The translations under genes and the position numbers were made by a program. DNA of 64,000 nt from COMBO-56-21 sp041559015 (GTDB lineage Archaea; Thermoplasmatota; Thermoplasmata; UBA10834): positions 1-64,000 of the forward strand of contig JBFFED010000005.1 of NCBI GenBank assembly GCA_041559015.1, in the 5' to 3' direction. Under the pieces are notes generated by a model. That model saw nothing but the letters and a program-made list of their open reading frames with translations. It was not told where the DNA came from and did no database searches. Shown piece after piece: positions 25,821 through 34,722 of this stretch. Position 1 is the stretch's first letter; the number at the start of each line of letters is the position of its first letter.

Positions 25821-28523
25821 ATGGAGAAATCAGTGATGGTGATTGGTGGTGGAATTGCTGGCATCCAGGCCGCCTTGGACCTGGCCGAGAAGGATATCAA
25901 GGTGAGCCTAGTGGAGAAGTCTCCAAGCATCGGCGGGAGAATGGCCCAGTTGGACAAGACATTCCCGACGAACGACTGTTCGATCTGCATACTGGCGCCC
26001 AAGATGGCGGACTGCTACAACCATCCCAACATCGATGTGCTGACCTACTCTGAAGTTGAGGAGGTCAGTGGGAAAGCTGGCGATTTCAAGGTGAAGGTCC
26101 TGAGGCGGTCAAGATTCGTCGATGAAGAGAAGTGCACTGGCTGTGGAGACTGTTTCAAGGTGTGCCCTGTTGCGCTCCCGAACGAGTTCGACATGGAGAT
26201 GAGGGAGCGAAGGGCGATCTTCATGCCCTTCCTGCAATCAGTTCCGCGCGTGGCCGTCATAGACCGACAGGGACAGGCGCCATGCTCGAACGAGTGCCCC
26301 GCGGGACTCAGCGCCCAAGGATATGTCGCGCTGATACGCGCCGAGAAATTCAAGGAAGCCCTGGACCTGATAAGAAGGACTGTGCCGCTCCCATCTGTGT
26401 GCGGTCGCATATGTCACCATCCATGCGAGGAAGGCTGCAACAGAAAGGATGTCGACCAGCCAGTCGCAATCGCCGCGTTGAAATCATTCGTCGCTGACCA
26501 TGTTCGCGAGCAAGGCGAAGACAAACCAACGCCCCCTGAGACGAAGCGCAAGGAGAAGGTCGCAGTGGTGGGAGCAGGGCCTGCGGGTCTTGCGGCGGCC
26601 TATCGCCTCGCCCTAAGAGGTTTCAACGTCAAGATACTTGAAGCCACATCCAAGCCTGGCGGCATGCTGTGGTGGGGGATTCCAGACTACAGGCTTCCGA
26701 AGGAGATACTCACCGCCGAAGTGGAGTACCTTCTCAGTCACGGCATCGAAGTGGAGTACGGAAAGACCGTGGGCAAGGACGTCACCCTGGAGCAGCTGCA
26801 GAAGGAATACGATGCTGTCTTCCTCGCAATAGGAGCGCACAGGAGCCTGAAACTTGGCATCCCGGGGGAGGACTTGAACGGAGTTATGCATGGGGTCGAT
26901 TTCCTACACAAGCTTGTTGCCAAGGAGAAGGTCACGATAGGCAAGAAGGTCGCTGTGATTGGAGGAGGAAACGCCGCAATGGATGCAGCCAGAACAGCCC
27001 TCCGCTTGGGTTCCGAAGTCACTGTGCTGTACAGAAGAACCAGGAACGAGATGCCTGCCATCGCTTCCGAGATCGAAGGCGCGGAAGAGGAGGGGATCAA
27101 GTTCGAGTTTCTGGTGGCGCCTGTTCGCATTGTTGGCCAGGGAGGCAAGATCTCCGGAATCGAGTGCCAGAAGATGAAGCTGGGAGAACCTGACAAATCG
27201 GGAAGGGCCAGGCCTGTTCCAATCGAGGGCTCGGAGTTCACAATTGAGGTAGACACAGTCATCCCTGCGGTAAGCCAGGAGCCAGAGATTGAGAAGCTGG
27301 GCGCGAAGTCCCTTACAGCGACGAAATGGAAGACCATTGAGGTCAACCCCGGCAACCTCAGCACTAATGTCAAGGGTGTCTTCGCAGGGGGAGACGCTGT
27401 CACTGGACCAGCCTCGGCAGTCGAAGCGTTCGCTGCGGGAAACAAAGCCGCAATCTACATAGAGAGATTCCTGGACGGCAAGAGCATAGAGCCTGATCCT
27501 GAGGAGAAGGACGAACACATTGTCACTCTGGAGGACATCAAGGCAAGGATGAAGGGGGATATCACTAAGACCGAGCGTGTGCAGAGACAGAAGCTCGCAC
27601 TCGAGAAACGCAGAACCACCTTCGGCGAGGTCGAGAAGATCCTCACGAAGGAAGAAGCCCTCAAGGAGGCATCTCGATGCGTGAGCTGTGGGCCATGTTC
27701 TCGATGCGAGGCGTGTGTCCCTGTCTGCGGTCCCAAGTGCATTGACTACAACATGAAGGATCAGGTCCTGACACTCAACCCTGCTGCTATCATCGTCGCG
27801 ACTGGGTTTGACATATGGGATCCGACTTCGTCGACAGAATACGGATACCGAAGGTACCCGAACGTGTTCACGGCAATGGAGTACGAGCGGATGATAAATG
27901 CCGCGGGACCTACCGGAGGACACATAGTGAGGCGTTCCGATGGCGAGCATCCGAAGAAGATGGCTTTCATCCAGTGCGTAGGCTCGAGAAATCCGCAGGT
28001 GGGGCATCCATACTGCTGCGGCGTGTGCTGCATGCACTCCACCAAAGAGGCCATGCTGGCTAGGGAACACTACGAGGACGTCAACTCGACGATCTTCTAC
28101 AAGGACCTCAGAGCGTGCGCGAAGGGCTTCTTCGAGTACGTCGAGAGGGCGAAGAACGATTATGGCGTGAAGTTCGTGAACTCGGATGCGACCGTGCAGG
28201 AAAATCCCGACACGCACAATCCAATCGTAGTCTTCGATATCGGGGGGAAGCAGCAATCCGAGGAGTTCGACGCTGTGATTCTCGCCACGACGCTGATACC
28301 CAGAAAGGAGACAATCGAACTGGCGAAGATACTTGGCTTGAAGCTCGATGAGTTCGGGTTCCTGGAGTCCGCAGACAGGATCTTGGAACACGGGACGACG
28401 CAGGTTCCCGGGGTATTCTTGGCCGGATACTGCGCCGGACCTGCAGATATCCCCGAATCTGTTGCCCAGGGCTCGAACGCGGCTGCCAAAGCGGTCGAAG
28501 TGCTAGTATTGACAGGAGCGTGA
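25821..28523 (+). CDS. HdrA module with an inserted GltD-like NAD(P)H oxidoreductase domain
   Basis: 900 residues. Residues 1-150 are HdrA-like (VIGGGIAGIQAALDLAEKD, KTFPTNDCSICILAPK, ferredoxin site CTGCGDCFKVCP). At about residue 153 the sequence turns into a complete GltD/NfnB-type module: the N-terminal Fe-S region CSNECPAGLSAQGYVALI and PLPSVCGRICHHPCEEGCNR, FAD site VVGAGPAGLAAAYRLALRG (about 248), NAD(P)-type Rossmann site VAVIGGGNAAMDAART (about 376), and GVFAGGDAVTGPASAVEA. From about 615 it returns to HdrA via CVSCGPCSRCEACVPVCGPKC and continues to the end. The N-terminal and C-terminal HdrA domains are missing; the next gene supplies both. This architecture suggests NAD(P)H exchange with an Hdr complex. 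Start ATG 25821. Confidence 0.93.
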   Translation: MEKSVMVIGGGIAGIQAALDLAEKDIKVSLVEKSPSIGGRMAQLDKTFPTNDCSICILAPKMADCYNHPNIDVLTYSEVEEVSGKAGDFKVKVLRRSRFVDEEKCTGCGDCFKVCPVALPNEFDMEMRERRAIFMPFLQSVPRVAVIDRQGQAPCSNECPAGLSAQGYVALIRAEKFKEALDLIRRTVPLPSVCGRICHHPCEEGCNRKDVDQPVAIAALKSFVADHVREQGEDKPTPPETKRKEKVAVVGAGPAGLAAAYRLALRGFNVKILEATSKPGGMLWWGIPDYRLPKEILTAEVEYLLSHGIEVEYGKTVGKDVTLEQLQKEYDAVFLAIGAHRSLKLGIPGEDLNGVMHGVDFLHKLVAKEKVTIGKKVAVIGGGNAAMDAARTALRLGSEVTVLYRRTRNEMPAIASEIEGAEEEGIKFEFLVAPVRIVGQGGKISGIECQKMKLGEPDKSGRARPVPIEGSEFTIEVDTVIPAVSQEPEIEKLGAKSLTATKWKTIEVNPGNLSTNVKGVFAGGDAVTGPASAVEAFAAGNKAAIYIERFLDGKSIEPDPEEKDEHIVTLEDIKARMKGDITKTERVQRQKLALEKRRTTFGEVEKILTKEEALKEASRCVSCGPCSRCEACVPVCGPKCIDYNMKDQVLTLNPAAIIVATGFDIWDPTSSTEYGYRRYPNVFTAMEYERMINAAGPTGGHIVRRSDGEHPKKMAFIQCVGSRNPQVGHPYCCGVCCMHSTKEAMLAREHYEDVNSTIFYKDLRACAKGFFEYVERAKNDYGVKFVNSDATVQENPDTHNPIVVFDIGGKQQSEEFDAVILATTLIPRKETIELAKILGLKLDEFGFLESADRILEHGTTQVPGVFLAGYCAGPADIPESVAQGSNAAAKAVEVLVLTGA

Positions 28524-28529
28524 TGATGA

Positions 28530-30401
28530 ATGGCAGAGACCAACAAGGACGTCAAGACGGAGGAGCCGAGAGTCGGCGTCTTCATTTGCCACTGTGGATC
28601 GAACATCGGGGGATTCGTCGATGTCAAGGCGGTGACGGAGTATGCCAAGACACTTCCTGGGGTAGCATACGCCACCGACAACCTCTACACATGCGCCGAA
28701 GATGGCCTCGCCTCCATCAGAGCAGGGATCAAGGAACACAACCTGAACAGGGTAGTGGTTTCGAGTTGCACTCCTCGAACCCATGCTCCGCTGTTCCAGG
28801 GAACCTGCGAGTCGGCAGGTCTGAACAAGTACCTGTTCACGTTCGTGAACATCAGAGAGCATTGCTCCTGGGTGCACATGAAGGAACGAGACAAGGCGAC
28901 CAGGAAGGCAAAAGACCTCGTCCGGATGGGAGTCGCAAGGGCGAGGCTGCTGCAACCTCAGATTGAGACGAAGGTCGAAGTCACGCCCGTCGGACTCGTG
29001 ATAGGAGGGGGCGTTTCTGGCATGACCGCGGCCCTGTCGCTGGCCGACATGGGGTTCACCGTGCATCTCGTGGAGAGCGAGGCGAATCTCGGCGGACTTG
29101 TCAAGGACCTCCACAGCCTTACGCTGACAAGCAAGAGCGCTTCCGACACGATCAGTCCACTGATTGAGAAGGTCAAGGCTAGCAAGAACATCGTGCTTCA
29201 TCTGAGTTCCCAGGTCAAGTCGGTCGAGGGGTTCATAGGCAACTACGACATCGTCATCGCGAGCAAGGACGGCAAGGAGAGCGAGTCGAAGGTCGGCACG
29301 ATAATCGTCGCCACCGGGGCTCAGGCCCTGATTCCGGAAGGGCTGTTCGGCTACAAGGAATGCCCGAATGTCGTGACGCTTACCGAGTTCGAAGAGCTGG
29401 CGAGGAAGAGGGCACTTCCGAAACCCCTGAAGAACATCGCCTTCATACAATGTGTCGGCGCACGAGGACAGAAGGTTACGTACTGCTCAAGGATCTGCTG
29501 TAATGTGGCCATAAAGAGCGCGGTCAATCTCACGGACAATGTCGACAACATCCTTGGGGTGGCTGAAGAGAAGGGCGAAGTTGTCGAGGCGGCGCCCGCA
29601 GAGGAGAAGAAGGTGGCGCCGGAAGAAGGTACGGAACGCAGACGGAGAAGGCGCGGCCGAGACGAAGAGGGACCTTCCTCGGAGGCGAGGGCTGCCCCGT
29701 CCGGAAGAGTGGACATCACTGTATTCAACCGGGACGTCATGGCCTACGGGATCGAGCACGAGCTCGACTACAACAAGGCCAGGGAGAAGAGAGTCAAGTT
29801 CGTCAGGTATCTCCCCGAGAATGCGCCAAAGGTCTTTATGGATGGCGACAAGCTTACAGTCGGGTACTTCCATGAGACTCTGAAGATCGAGAGGACCATG
29901 CAGGCCGACATGGTTGTCCTGGCAACACCGCTGGTCTCTCGGCCTGATGCCCCGCGGCTCTCGCAGATGCTGAAGGTGCCCATCGGACAAGAAGGGTTCT
30001 TCCAAGAGGCACATGTGAAGCTCAGACCTGTCGATTTCGCGACGGACGGCATCTACGTGTGCGGAACTTGCAGGGGCCCGGCAGACATACCAGAGTCCGT
30101 GTATCAGGCAGCTGCTGCAGCATCAAGGGCCGCCATACCAATGGCGAAGGGATACGTCCAGGCAGAGGCCCTGACGCCCGCAGTGGATGAAACGAAATGC
30201 ACGGGATGCGGAACATGCATCGAAGTCTGCCCTTACGGCGCGCTGAGAAAGAACGACAAGGGCATATGCGAAGTAATAGTGGCAGCCTGCAAGGGCTGCG
30301 GCTGTTGTGGCGCGACCTGTCCGGAAGCGGCCATAGCGATGACGCACTATTCGGATGCGCAGCTGCTTGCTGAGGCCAAGGCAGCTCTGGAGGAGGTGTG
30401 A
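28530..30401 (+). CDS. hdrA: HdrA with charged low-complexity insertion (partner of the GltD-HdrA protein)
   Basis: 623 residues. N-terminal HdrA domain (VGVFICHCGSNIGGFVD), FAD site VIGGGVSGMTAALSLADMG (about 155) and C-terminal ferredoxin (CTGCGTCIEVCPYGA, CKGCGCCGATCPEAA) are present; the inserted ferredoxin domain of canonical HdrA is absent. It thus matches module 2 of the double HdrA proteins, while the gene before it matches module 1. Residues about 344-393 form a unique Glu/Arg/Ala-rich stretch (TERRRRRRGRDEEGP), probably disordered, placed in the loop before NRDVMAYG. Only 6 nt separate it from the upstream gene. Confidence 0.92.
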   Translation: MAETNKDVKTEEPRVGVFICHCGSNIGGFVDVKAVTEYAKTLPGVAYATDNLYTCAEDGLASIRAGIKEHNLNRVVVSSCTPRTHAPLFQGTCESAGLNKYLFTFVNIREHCSWVHMKERDKATRKAKDLVRMGVARARLLQPQIETKVEVTPVGLVIGGGVSGMTAALSLADMGFTVHLVESEANLGGLVKDLHSLTLTSKSASDTISPLIEKVKASKNIVLHLSSQVKSVEGFIGNYDIVIASKDGKESESKVGTIIVATGAQALIPEGLFGYKECPNVVTLTEFEELARKRALPKPLKNIAFIQCVGARGQKVTYCSRICCNVAIKSAVNLTDNVDNILGVAEEKGEVVEAAPAEEKKVAPEEGTERRRRRRGRDEEGPSSEARAAPSGRVDITVFNRDVMAYGIEHELDYNKAREKRVKFVRYLPENAPKVFMDGDKLTVGYFHETLKIERTMQADMVVLATPLVSRPDAPRLSQMLKVPIGQEGFFQEAHVKLRPVDFATDGIYVCGTCRGPADIPESVYQAAAAASRAAIPMAKGYVQAEALTPAVDETKCTGCGTCIEVCPYGALRKNDKGICEVIVAACKGCGCCGATCPEAAIAMTHYSDAQLLAEAKAALEEV

Positions 30402-30404
30402 GAA

Positions 30405-31226
30405 GTGACCGACAAGCATGCCACACACAGCAGTTCTGACGCTGCCGCGAAGGGCGAATGGGAGCCGAAGGTGATAGGGTTTCTGTGCAATTGGTGCTCA
30501 TACGCGGGGGCGGACCTCTGCGGCGTGAGCCGATTCCAGTATCCGACGGACATACGCCTGATCAGGGTCATGTGTTCCACTCGAATCAGCCCGCACCTTG
30601 TGCTGAACCTGTTCGAGGCGGGAGCCGACGGGATCCTCATAGGCGGATGCCACCTGAACGACTGCCATTACATATCAGGCAACTTCCACACGGAGAAACG
30701 CGCAAGACTCATGAACAAGCTGCTGGAAATGACCGGAATAGAGCCGAAGAGACTGAGGCTCGAGTGGGTCTCGGCCTCCGAGGGTGAGAAGTTCTCCAAG
30801 GTCGTCACCGAATTCACCGACACTGTCAAGAAGCTCGGGCCCAGCAAGGTCGGGAAAGATGATCTCCTGAGGGCGAAGGCGACCGCCGCCGACGAGGCAT
30901 CTGAGACCTTCAGAATCAAGGCCCTTGTTGGAAAGGAGTTGAATCTGGAGACAAAGGGCAATGTATACGGTGACACACGGAGCAAGGATGACCTCGAGAA
31001 GATCGTGGACAAGTCGGCTGAGGAAGAGTTCGAGAGAAGTCTCATAATTGAGCTCTCGAGGCAGCAGCCAAGATCCGTAAAAGATCTCAGCAAGATAATG
31101 GGCGTTCCAGCAGATCAGGTCCTGCGGCATATCGTTGTGCTGAGGCAGAGGAACCTGATCTCGATGGACCACCCGGAAGGATTCACGCCAACATACAGGG
31201 CAATTGAGATAGGAGGTGAGCAGTGA
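30405..31226 (+). CDS. MvhD fused to a C-terminal winged-helix domain
   Basis: 273 residues from GTG 30405, with GGAGG upstream. Residues about 20-145 are MvhD (GFLCNWCSYAGADLCG, GCHLNDCHY). Residues about 165-273 are an extra domain whose parts LVGKELNLETKGNVYGD, EEFERSLIIELS and VKDLSKIMGVPADQVLRHIV look like a winged helix-turn-helix. The same domain occurs as a free protein at 34723-35094 next to another mvhD. It may bind DNA and couple redox state to transcription, or it may be a docking domain; the sequence does not decide. The stop overlaps the next gene's start. Confidence 0.88.
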   Translation: MTDKHATHSSSDAAAKGEWEPKVIGFLCNWCSYAGADLCGVSRFQYPTDIRLIRVMCSTRISPHLVLNLFEAGADGILIGGCHLNDCHYISGNFHTEKRARLMNKLLEMTGIEPKRLRLEWVSASEGEKFSKVVTEFTDTVKKLGPSKVGKDDLLRAKATAADEASETFRIKALVGKELNLETKGNVYGDTRSKDDLEKIVDKSAEEEFERSLIIELSRQQPRSVKDLSKIMGVPADQVLRHIVVLRQRNLISMDHPEGFTPTYRAIEIGGEQ

Positions 31227-34200
31227 TGGCTGCTACGGACACGATAGGCGCGGTTATGGTCGTTGGAGGAGGCATATCGGGCATGCAGTCCGCCCTCGAT
31301 CTGGCAGATTCGGGGTACAAGGTATACCTCATCGAGAAGCAGCCGAGCATCGGTGGCACCATGGCCCAGCTGGACAAGACTTTCCCCACGAACGACTGCG
31401 CGATGTGCATCATGGCGCCCAAGCTCGTTTCCACGGGCAGGCACCACAACATCGAGCTTGTGACGAATGCAGACGTCGCATCTGTCGAAGGTGAGGCCGG
31501 GAACTTCAAGGTGACCGTCAAGCAGAGGGCTTTCAGGGTCGATCCCACCAAGTGTACTGGATGCGGCAGCTGCGCGCAGAAGTGTCCCATCGAGACCGAC
31601 GACGAGTACAATGAGGGGACCAAGGTCAGGAAGGCGATATATGTGCGTTATCCACAGGCTGTTCCACTCGTGTATTCGATCGACCTCGACAAGTGCATAG
31701 GCTGCGGGATATGCTCGGAGGAATGCAAGGCCAAGGCCGTCGTCTACGACCAGAAGGAGAAGACCATGGAGATCAGGGTCGGCTCGATAATCGTCTCTCC
31801 TGGCTTCGACGAGTTCAATGCGAGGCTCAAGGGGGAGTACGGTTACGGCGTCTACAAGAACGTCGTATCCAGCATCGAGTTCGAGAGGATGCTCTCGGCG
31901 ACAGGTCCGTACTTCGGCACTGTGATGAGACCTTCTGACGGCGACATCCCGGAGAAGATAGCATTCATACAATGCGTCGGATCAAGGGACGAGCACGTCG
32001 GCCACGAGTACTGCTCAAGCGTTTGCTGCATGTACTCCATCAAGGAGGCCGTCATAGCGAAGGAGCATGGAGGGAACATCAAGCCAACCATCTTCTTCAT
32101 GGACATGCGGGCATTCGGGAAGGAGTTCGACGAGTACTACAACCGGGCTCAGAACGAATATGGCATCAGGTTCATCAGGTCGAGGGCAGCCGGCATCACA
32201 GAGGACCCGAAGACGAAGAACCTCAAGGTGAAGTACACCGATGGTGGAGAGCCAAAGGAAGAGGAGTTCGGCCTCGTCGTGCTTGCTGTGGGTCTCGCAC
32301 CTCCTGCGGATTCGGAGAGCCTGAGCAAGGCGATGAAGTTCGGGCTGAACGACGACGGTTTCGCTCAGACGAATGTGTTCTCTCCTCTCGACACCTCGAG
32401 GCCTGGGATATTCGTCAGTGGCGCTTTCTCGTCACCCAAGGACATCCCGATGACCGTCGCCGAGGCGTCTGGCGCGGCGGCGAAAGCGTCGACACAGATC
32501 GCGAGCGCGAGGAACACGCTCGTCACCAAGAAGGAGTACCCGGCCGAGATCAGCGTCGAGGGGCAGGAACCCCGGATAGGAGTGTTCGTCTGCCACTGCG
32601 GCATCAACATAGGAGGCGTCGTGAAGGTACCCGAGGTCATGGAGTACGCCAAGACGCTCCCGAATGTGGTGTACGCAGAGCAGAATCTGTACACCTGCTC
32701 CCAGGACACACAGGAGAAGATCAAGGAGAAGGTGAAGGAGCTCAAGCTGAACAGGGTGATAGTTGCCTCCTGCACGCCGAGGACGCACGAGCCGTTGTTC
32801 CAGAATACCATCAGGGAGGCCGGACTCAACGCCTACCTGTTCGAGATGGCCAATATCAGAGACCAATGCTCGTGGATACACATGCACGAGCCCAAGGCCG
32901 CCACGAAGAAAGCCAAGGACCTCGTCAGAATGGCGGCAGCTAAAGCAAGGCTTCTGGAACCTCTGGAGAACCTGACGCTCAAGGTGAACCAGACTGGGCT
33001 GGTTGTCGGAGGAGGTGTGGCGGGGATGATGGCGGCACTTGAGATCGCGAAACAGGGTTTCAAGGTGCACCTGGTCGAGAGAGAGAAGGAGCTCGGAGGG
33101 AACGCGCTCAAGCTGCACTACTTGCCATCTGGAGATGACCCGACCGCGTTCGTGAAGGACCTGGAGAAGCAGGTCACATCGAATCCGAACATAACGGTCC
33201 ACAAGGGCGCGAAGATACTGAGCATCGACGGCTATGTCGGCAATTTCAAGACGAAGCTCGGCGACGGCAAGGAGCTGGAGCATGGAGTGGTCATCCTCGC
33301 GATTGGAGGACTGGAGTACAAGCCCGAGGGCGAGTACCTCTACGGCAAGAACAAGCAGGTGACGACCCTGCTCGAGTTCAAGGAGCAGCTCCACAAGGGC
33401 CACGCCAAGGGCAACGAGTATGTATTCATCCAGTGTGTCGGCTCCAGAGAGGAAGGACATCCCAACTGCTCAAGGGTATGCTGCACGGGCACGATGACAG
33501 CGGCGATAGAGATCAAGAAGCGCGACCCGAAAGCGAAGGTCTTCGTCCTTTACAGGGACATCAGGACCTACGGCTTCAGAGAGAAGTACTACAAGGAGGC
33601 AGCCAGGCTCGGAGTGACCTTCATAAGATTCGACGACGCCGTCAAGCCGAAGGTGGAGGATAAGGGCGGGAAGATCACAGTGCATGTGAAGGATGAGGAC
33701 ACTGGCAAGGATGTGGTCCTGAAGCCGGACCACCTCGTACTGGCGACAGGCACCAGGGCACAGCCGGACGCTGGGGCACTCGCTCCGATGTGCAAGGTGC
33801 CCCAGACGAAGGAGGGTTTCTTCCTTGAGGCGCACATGAAACTGCGGCCGGTGGACTTCGCAACCGATGGTATATTCCTCGCAGGGTTGGCACACGGCCC
33901 CAAGTTCATTGACGAGAGCATCTCCCAGGCTCTGGGTGCAGTCGCAAGAGCGGGGACAATCCTGTCCAAGACCGAGCTGGAGGCTGAGGGGATAGTGGCC
34001 AAGATCGACGAAACCTTCTGCGATGGATGCGGGATATGTGTCCCGGTCTGCGAGTACAAGGCGCTCGAGGTCATCCCTGACAAGAAGGATCCGGAGAAGA
34101 AGCTCGTGGAGGTCAATGTAGGGCTCTGCAAGGGCTGCGGCGCGTGTGTGGGCACGTGCCCGTCCGGTGCCCTGACGCAGATGGGCTACAAGGACGAGCA

Positions 34201-34273
34201 GATATACGCGATGATAGATGCCATGCTTGAAGAGGAGCATCCCGGGCAGGAGGTGAAGCAGAATGAGCACTGA
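31226..34273 (+). CDS. Double HdrA fusion (HdrA-HdrA), copy 2
   Basis: 1015 residues from ATG 31226, behind AGGAGGTGAG; GTG 31223 is an alternative. Same two-module layout as the protein at 20936. Module 1: VVGGGISGMQSALDLADSG, KTFPTNDCAMCIMAPK, ferredoxin insert CTGCGSCAQKCP and CIGCGICSEECKA. Module 2 from about residue 450: IGVFVCHCGINIGG, VVGGGVAGMMAALEIAKQG, and C-terminal ferredoxin CDGCGICVPVCEYKA and CKGCGACVGTCPSGA. It overlaps mvhD downstream by 11 nt. In this cluster it stands beside the hydrogenase, so it is the likely flavin subunit of the H2-linked complex. Confidence 0.93.
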   Translation: MAATDTIGAVMVVGGGISGMQSALDLADSGYKVYLIEKQPSIGGTMAQLDKTFPTNDCAMCIMAPKLVSTGRHHNIELVTNADVASVEGEAGNFKVTVKQRAFRVDPTKCTGCGSCAQKCPIETDDEYNEGTKVRKAIYVRYPQAVPLVYSIDLDKCIGCGICSEECKAKAVVYDQKEKTMEIRVGSIIVSPGFDEFNARLKGEYGYGVYKNVVSSIEFERMLSATGPYFGTVMRPSDGDIPEKIAFIQCVGSRDEHVGHEYCSSVCCMYSIKEAVIAKEHGGNIKPTIFFMDMRAFGKEFDEYYNRAQNEYGIRFIRSRAAGITEDPKTKNLKVKYTDGGEPKEEEFGLVVLAVGLAPPADSESLSKAMKFGLNDDGFAQTNVFSPLDTSRPGIFVSGAFSSPKDIPMTVAEASGAAAKASTQIASARNTLVTKKEYPAEISVEGQEPRIGVFVCHCGINIGGVVKVPEVMEYAKTLPNVVYAEQNLYTCSQDTQEKIKEKVKELKLNRVIVASCTPRTHEPLFQNTIREAGLNAYLFEMANIRDQCSWIHMHEPKAATKKAKDLVRMAAAKARLLEPLENLTLKVNQTGLVVGGGVAGMMAALEIAKQGFKVHLVEREKELGGNALKLHYLPSGDDPTAFVKDLEKQVTSNPNITVHKGAKILSIDGYVGNFKTKLGDGKELEHGVVILAIGGLEYKPEGEYLYGKNKQVTTLLEFKEQLHKGHAKGNEYVFIQCVGSREEGHPNCSRVCCTGTMTAAIEIKKRDPKAKVFVLYRDIRTYGFREKYYKEAARLGVTFIRFDDAVKPKVEDKGGKITVHVKDEDTGKDVVLKPDHLVLATGTRAQPDAGALAPMCKVPQTKEGFFLEAHMKLRPVDFATDGIFLAGLAHGPKFIDESISQALGAVARAGTILSKTELEAEGIVAKIDETFCDGCGICVPVCEYKALEVIPDKKDPEKKLVEVNVGLCKGCGACVGTCPSGALTQMGYKDEQIYAMIDAMLEEEHPGQEVKQNEH

Positions 34274-34721
34274 GATCGCACAGACGTCCACCCCGGATGA
34301 GGAGGGGGGCAAGTTCGATCCGAAATTGCTGGTGTTCTGCTGCAACTGGTGCTCTTACGCGGGGGCAGACCTCGCGGGAGTCAGCAGGCTGCAGATGCCC
34401 CCGTACTTCAGGGTAATCAGGGTAATGTGCTCCGCCAGAGTGGACCCTGAATTCATTCTGAGGGCGTTCCAGAAGGGGGTGGATGGGGTCCTGGTGGCGG
34501 GCTGCCATCCAGCGGACTGCCACTACATCGGAGGCAACTACAGGACTCGCAGGAGGATTGCCCTGCTGAAGATGCTCATCCAGCAGTTCGGATTCGACCC
34601 CGACAGACTGAAGCTGGAGTGGGTGTCAGCAGGCGAAGGCGAGAAGTTCCAGAAGACCATCGTCGAGTTCACCAATACTGTCAAGGAACTAGGGGCCTCG
34701 CCCTTCCGAGGTGGTGTATGA
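34263..34721 (+). CDS. mvhD: MvhD-type subunit, copy 4
   Basis: 152 residues. MvhD signature VFCCNWCSYAGADLAG, RVMCSARVDP and GCHPADCHYIGG. It overlaps the end of the double HdrA and lies two genes before mvhG, so it is the best candidate for the true hydrogenase-to-HdrA connector. No C-terminal extension is present; the winged-helix domain fused to MvhD at 30405 is encoded here as the next separate gene. Confidence 0.94.
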   Translation: MSTEIAQTSTPDEEGGKFDPKLLVFCCNWCSYAGADLAGVSRLQMPPYFRVIRVMCSARVDPEFILRAFQKGVDGVLVAGCHPADCHYIGGNYRTRRRIALLKMLIQQFGFDPDRLKLEWVSAGEGEKFQKTIVEFTNTVKELGASPFRGGV

Positions 34722-34722
34722 T

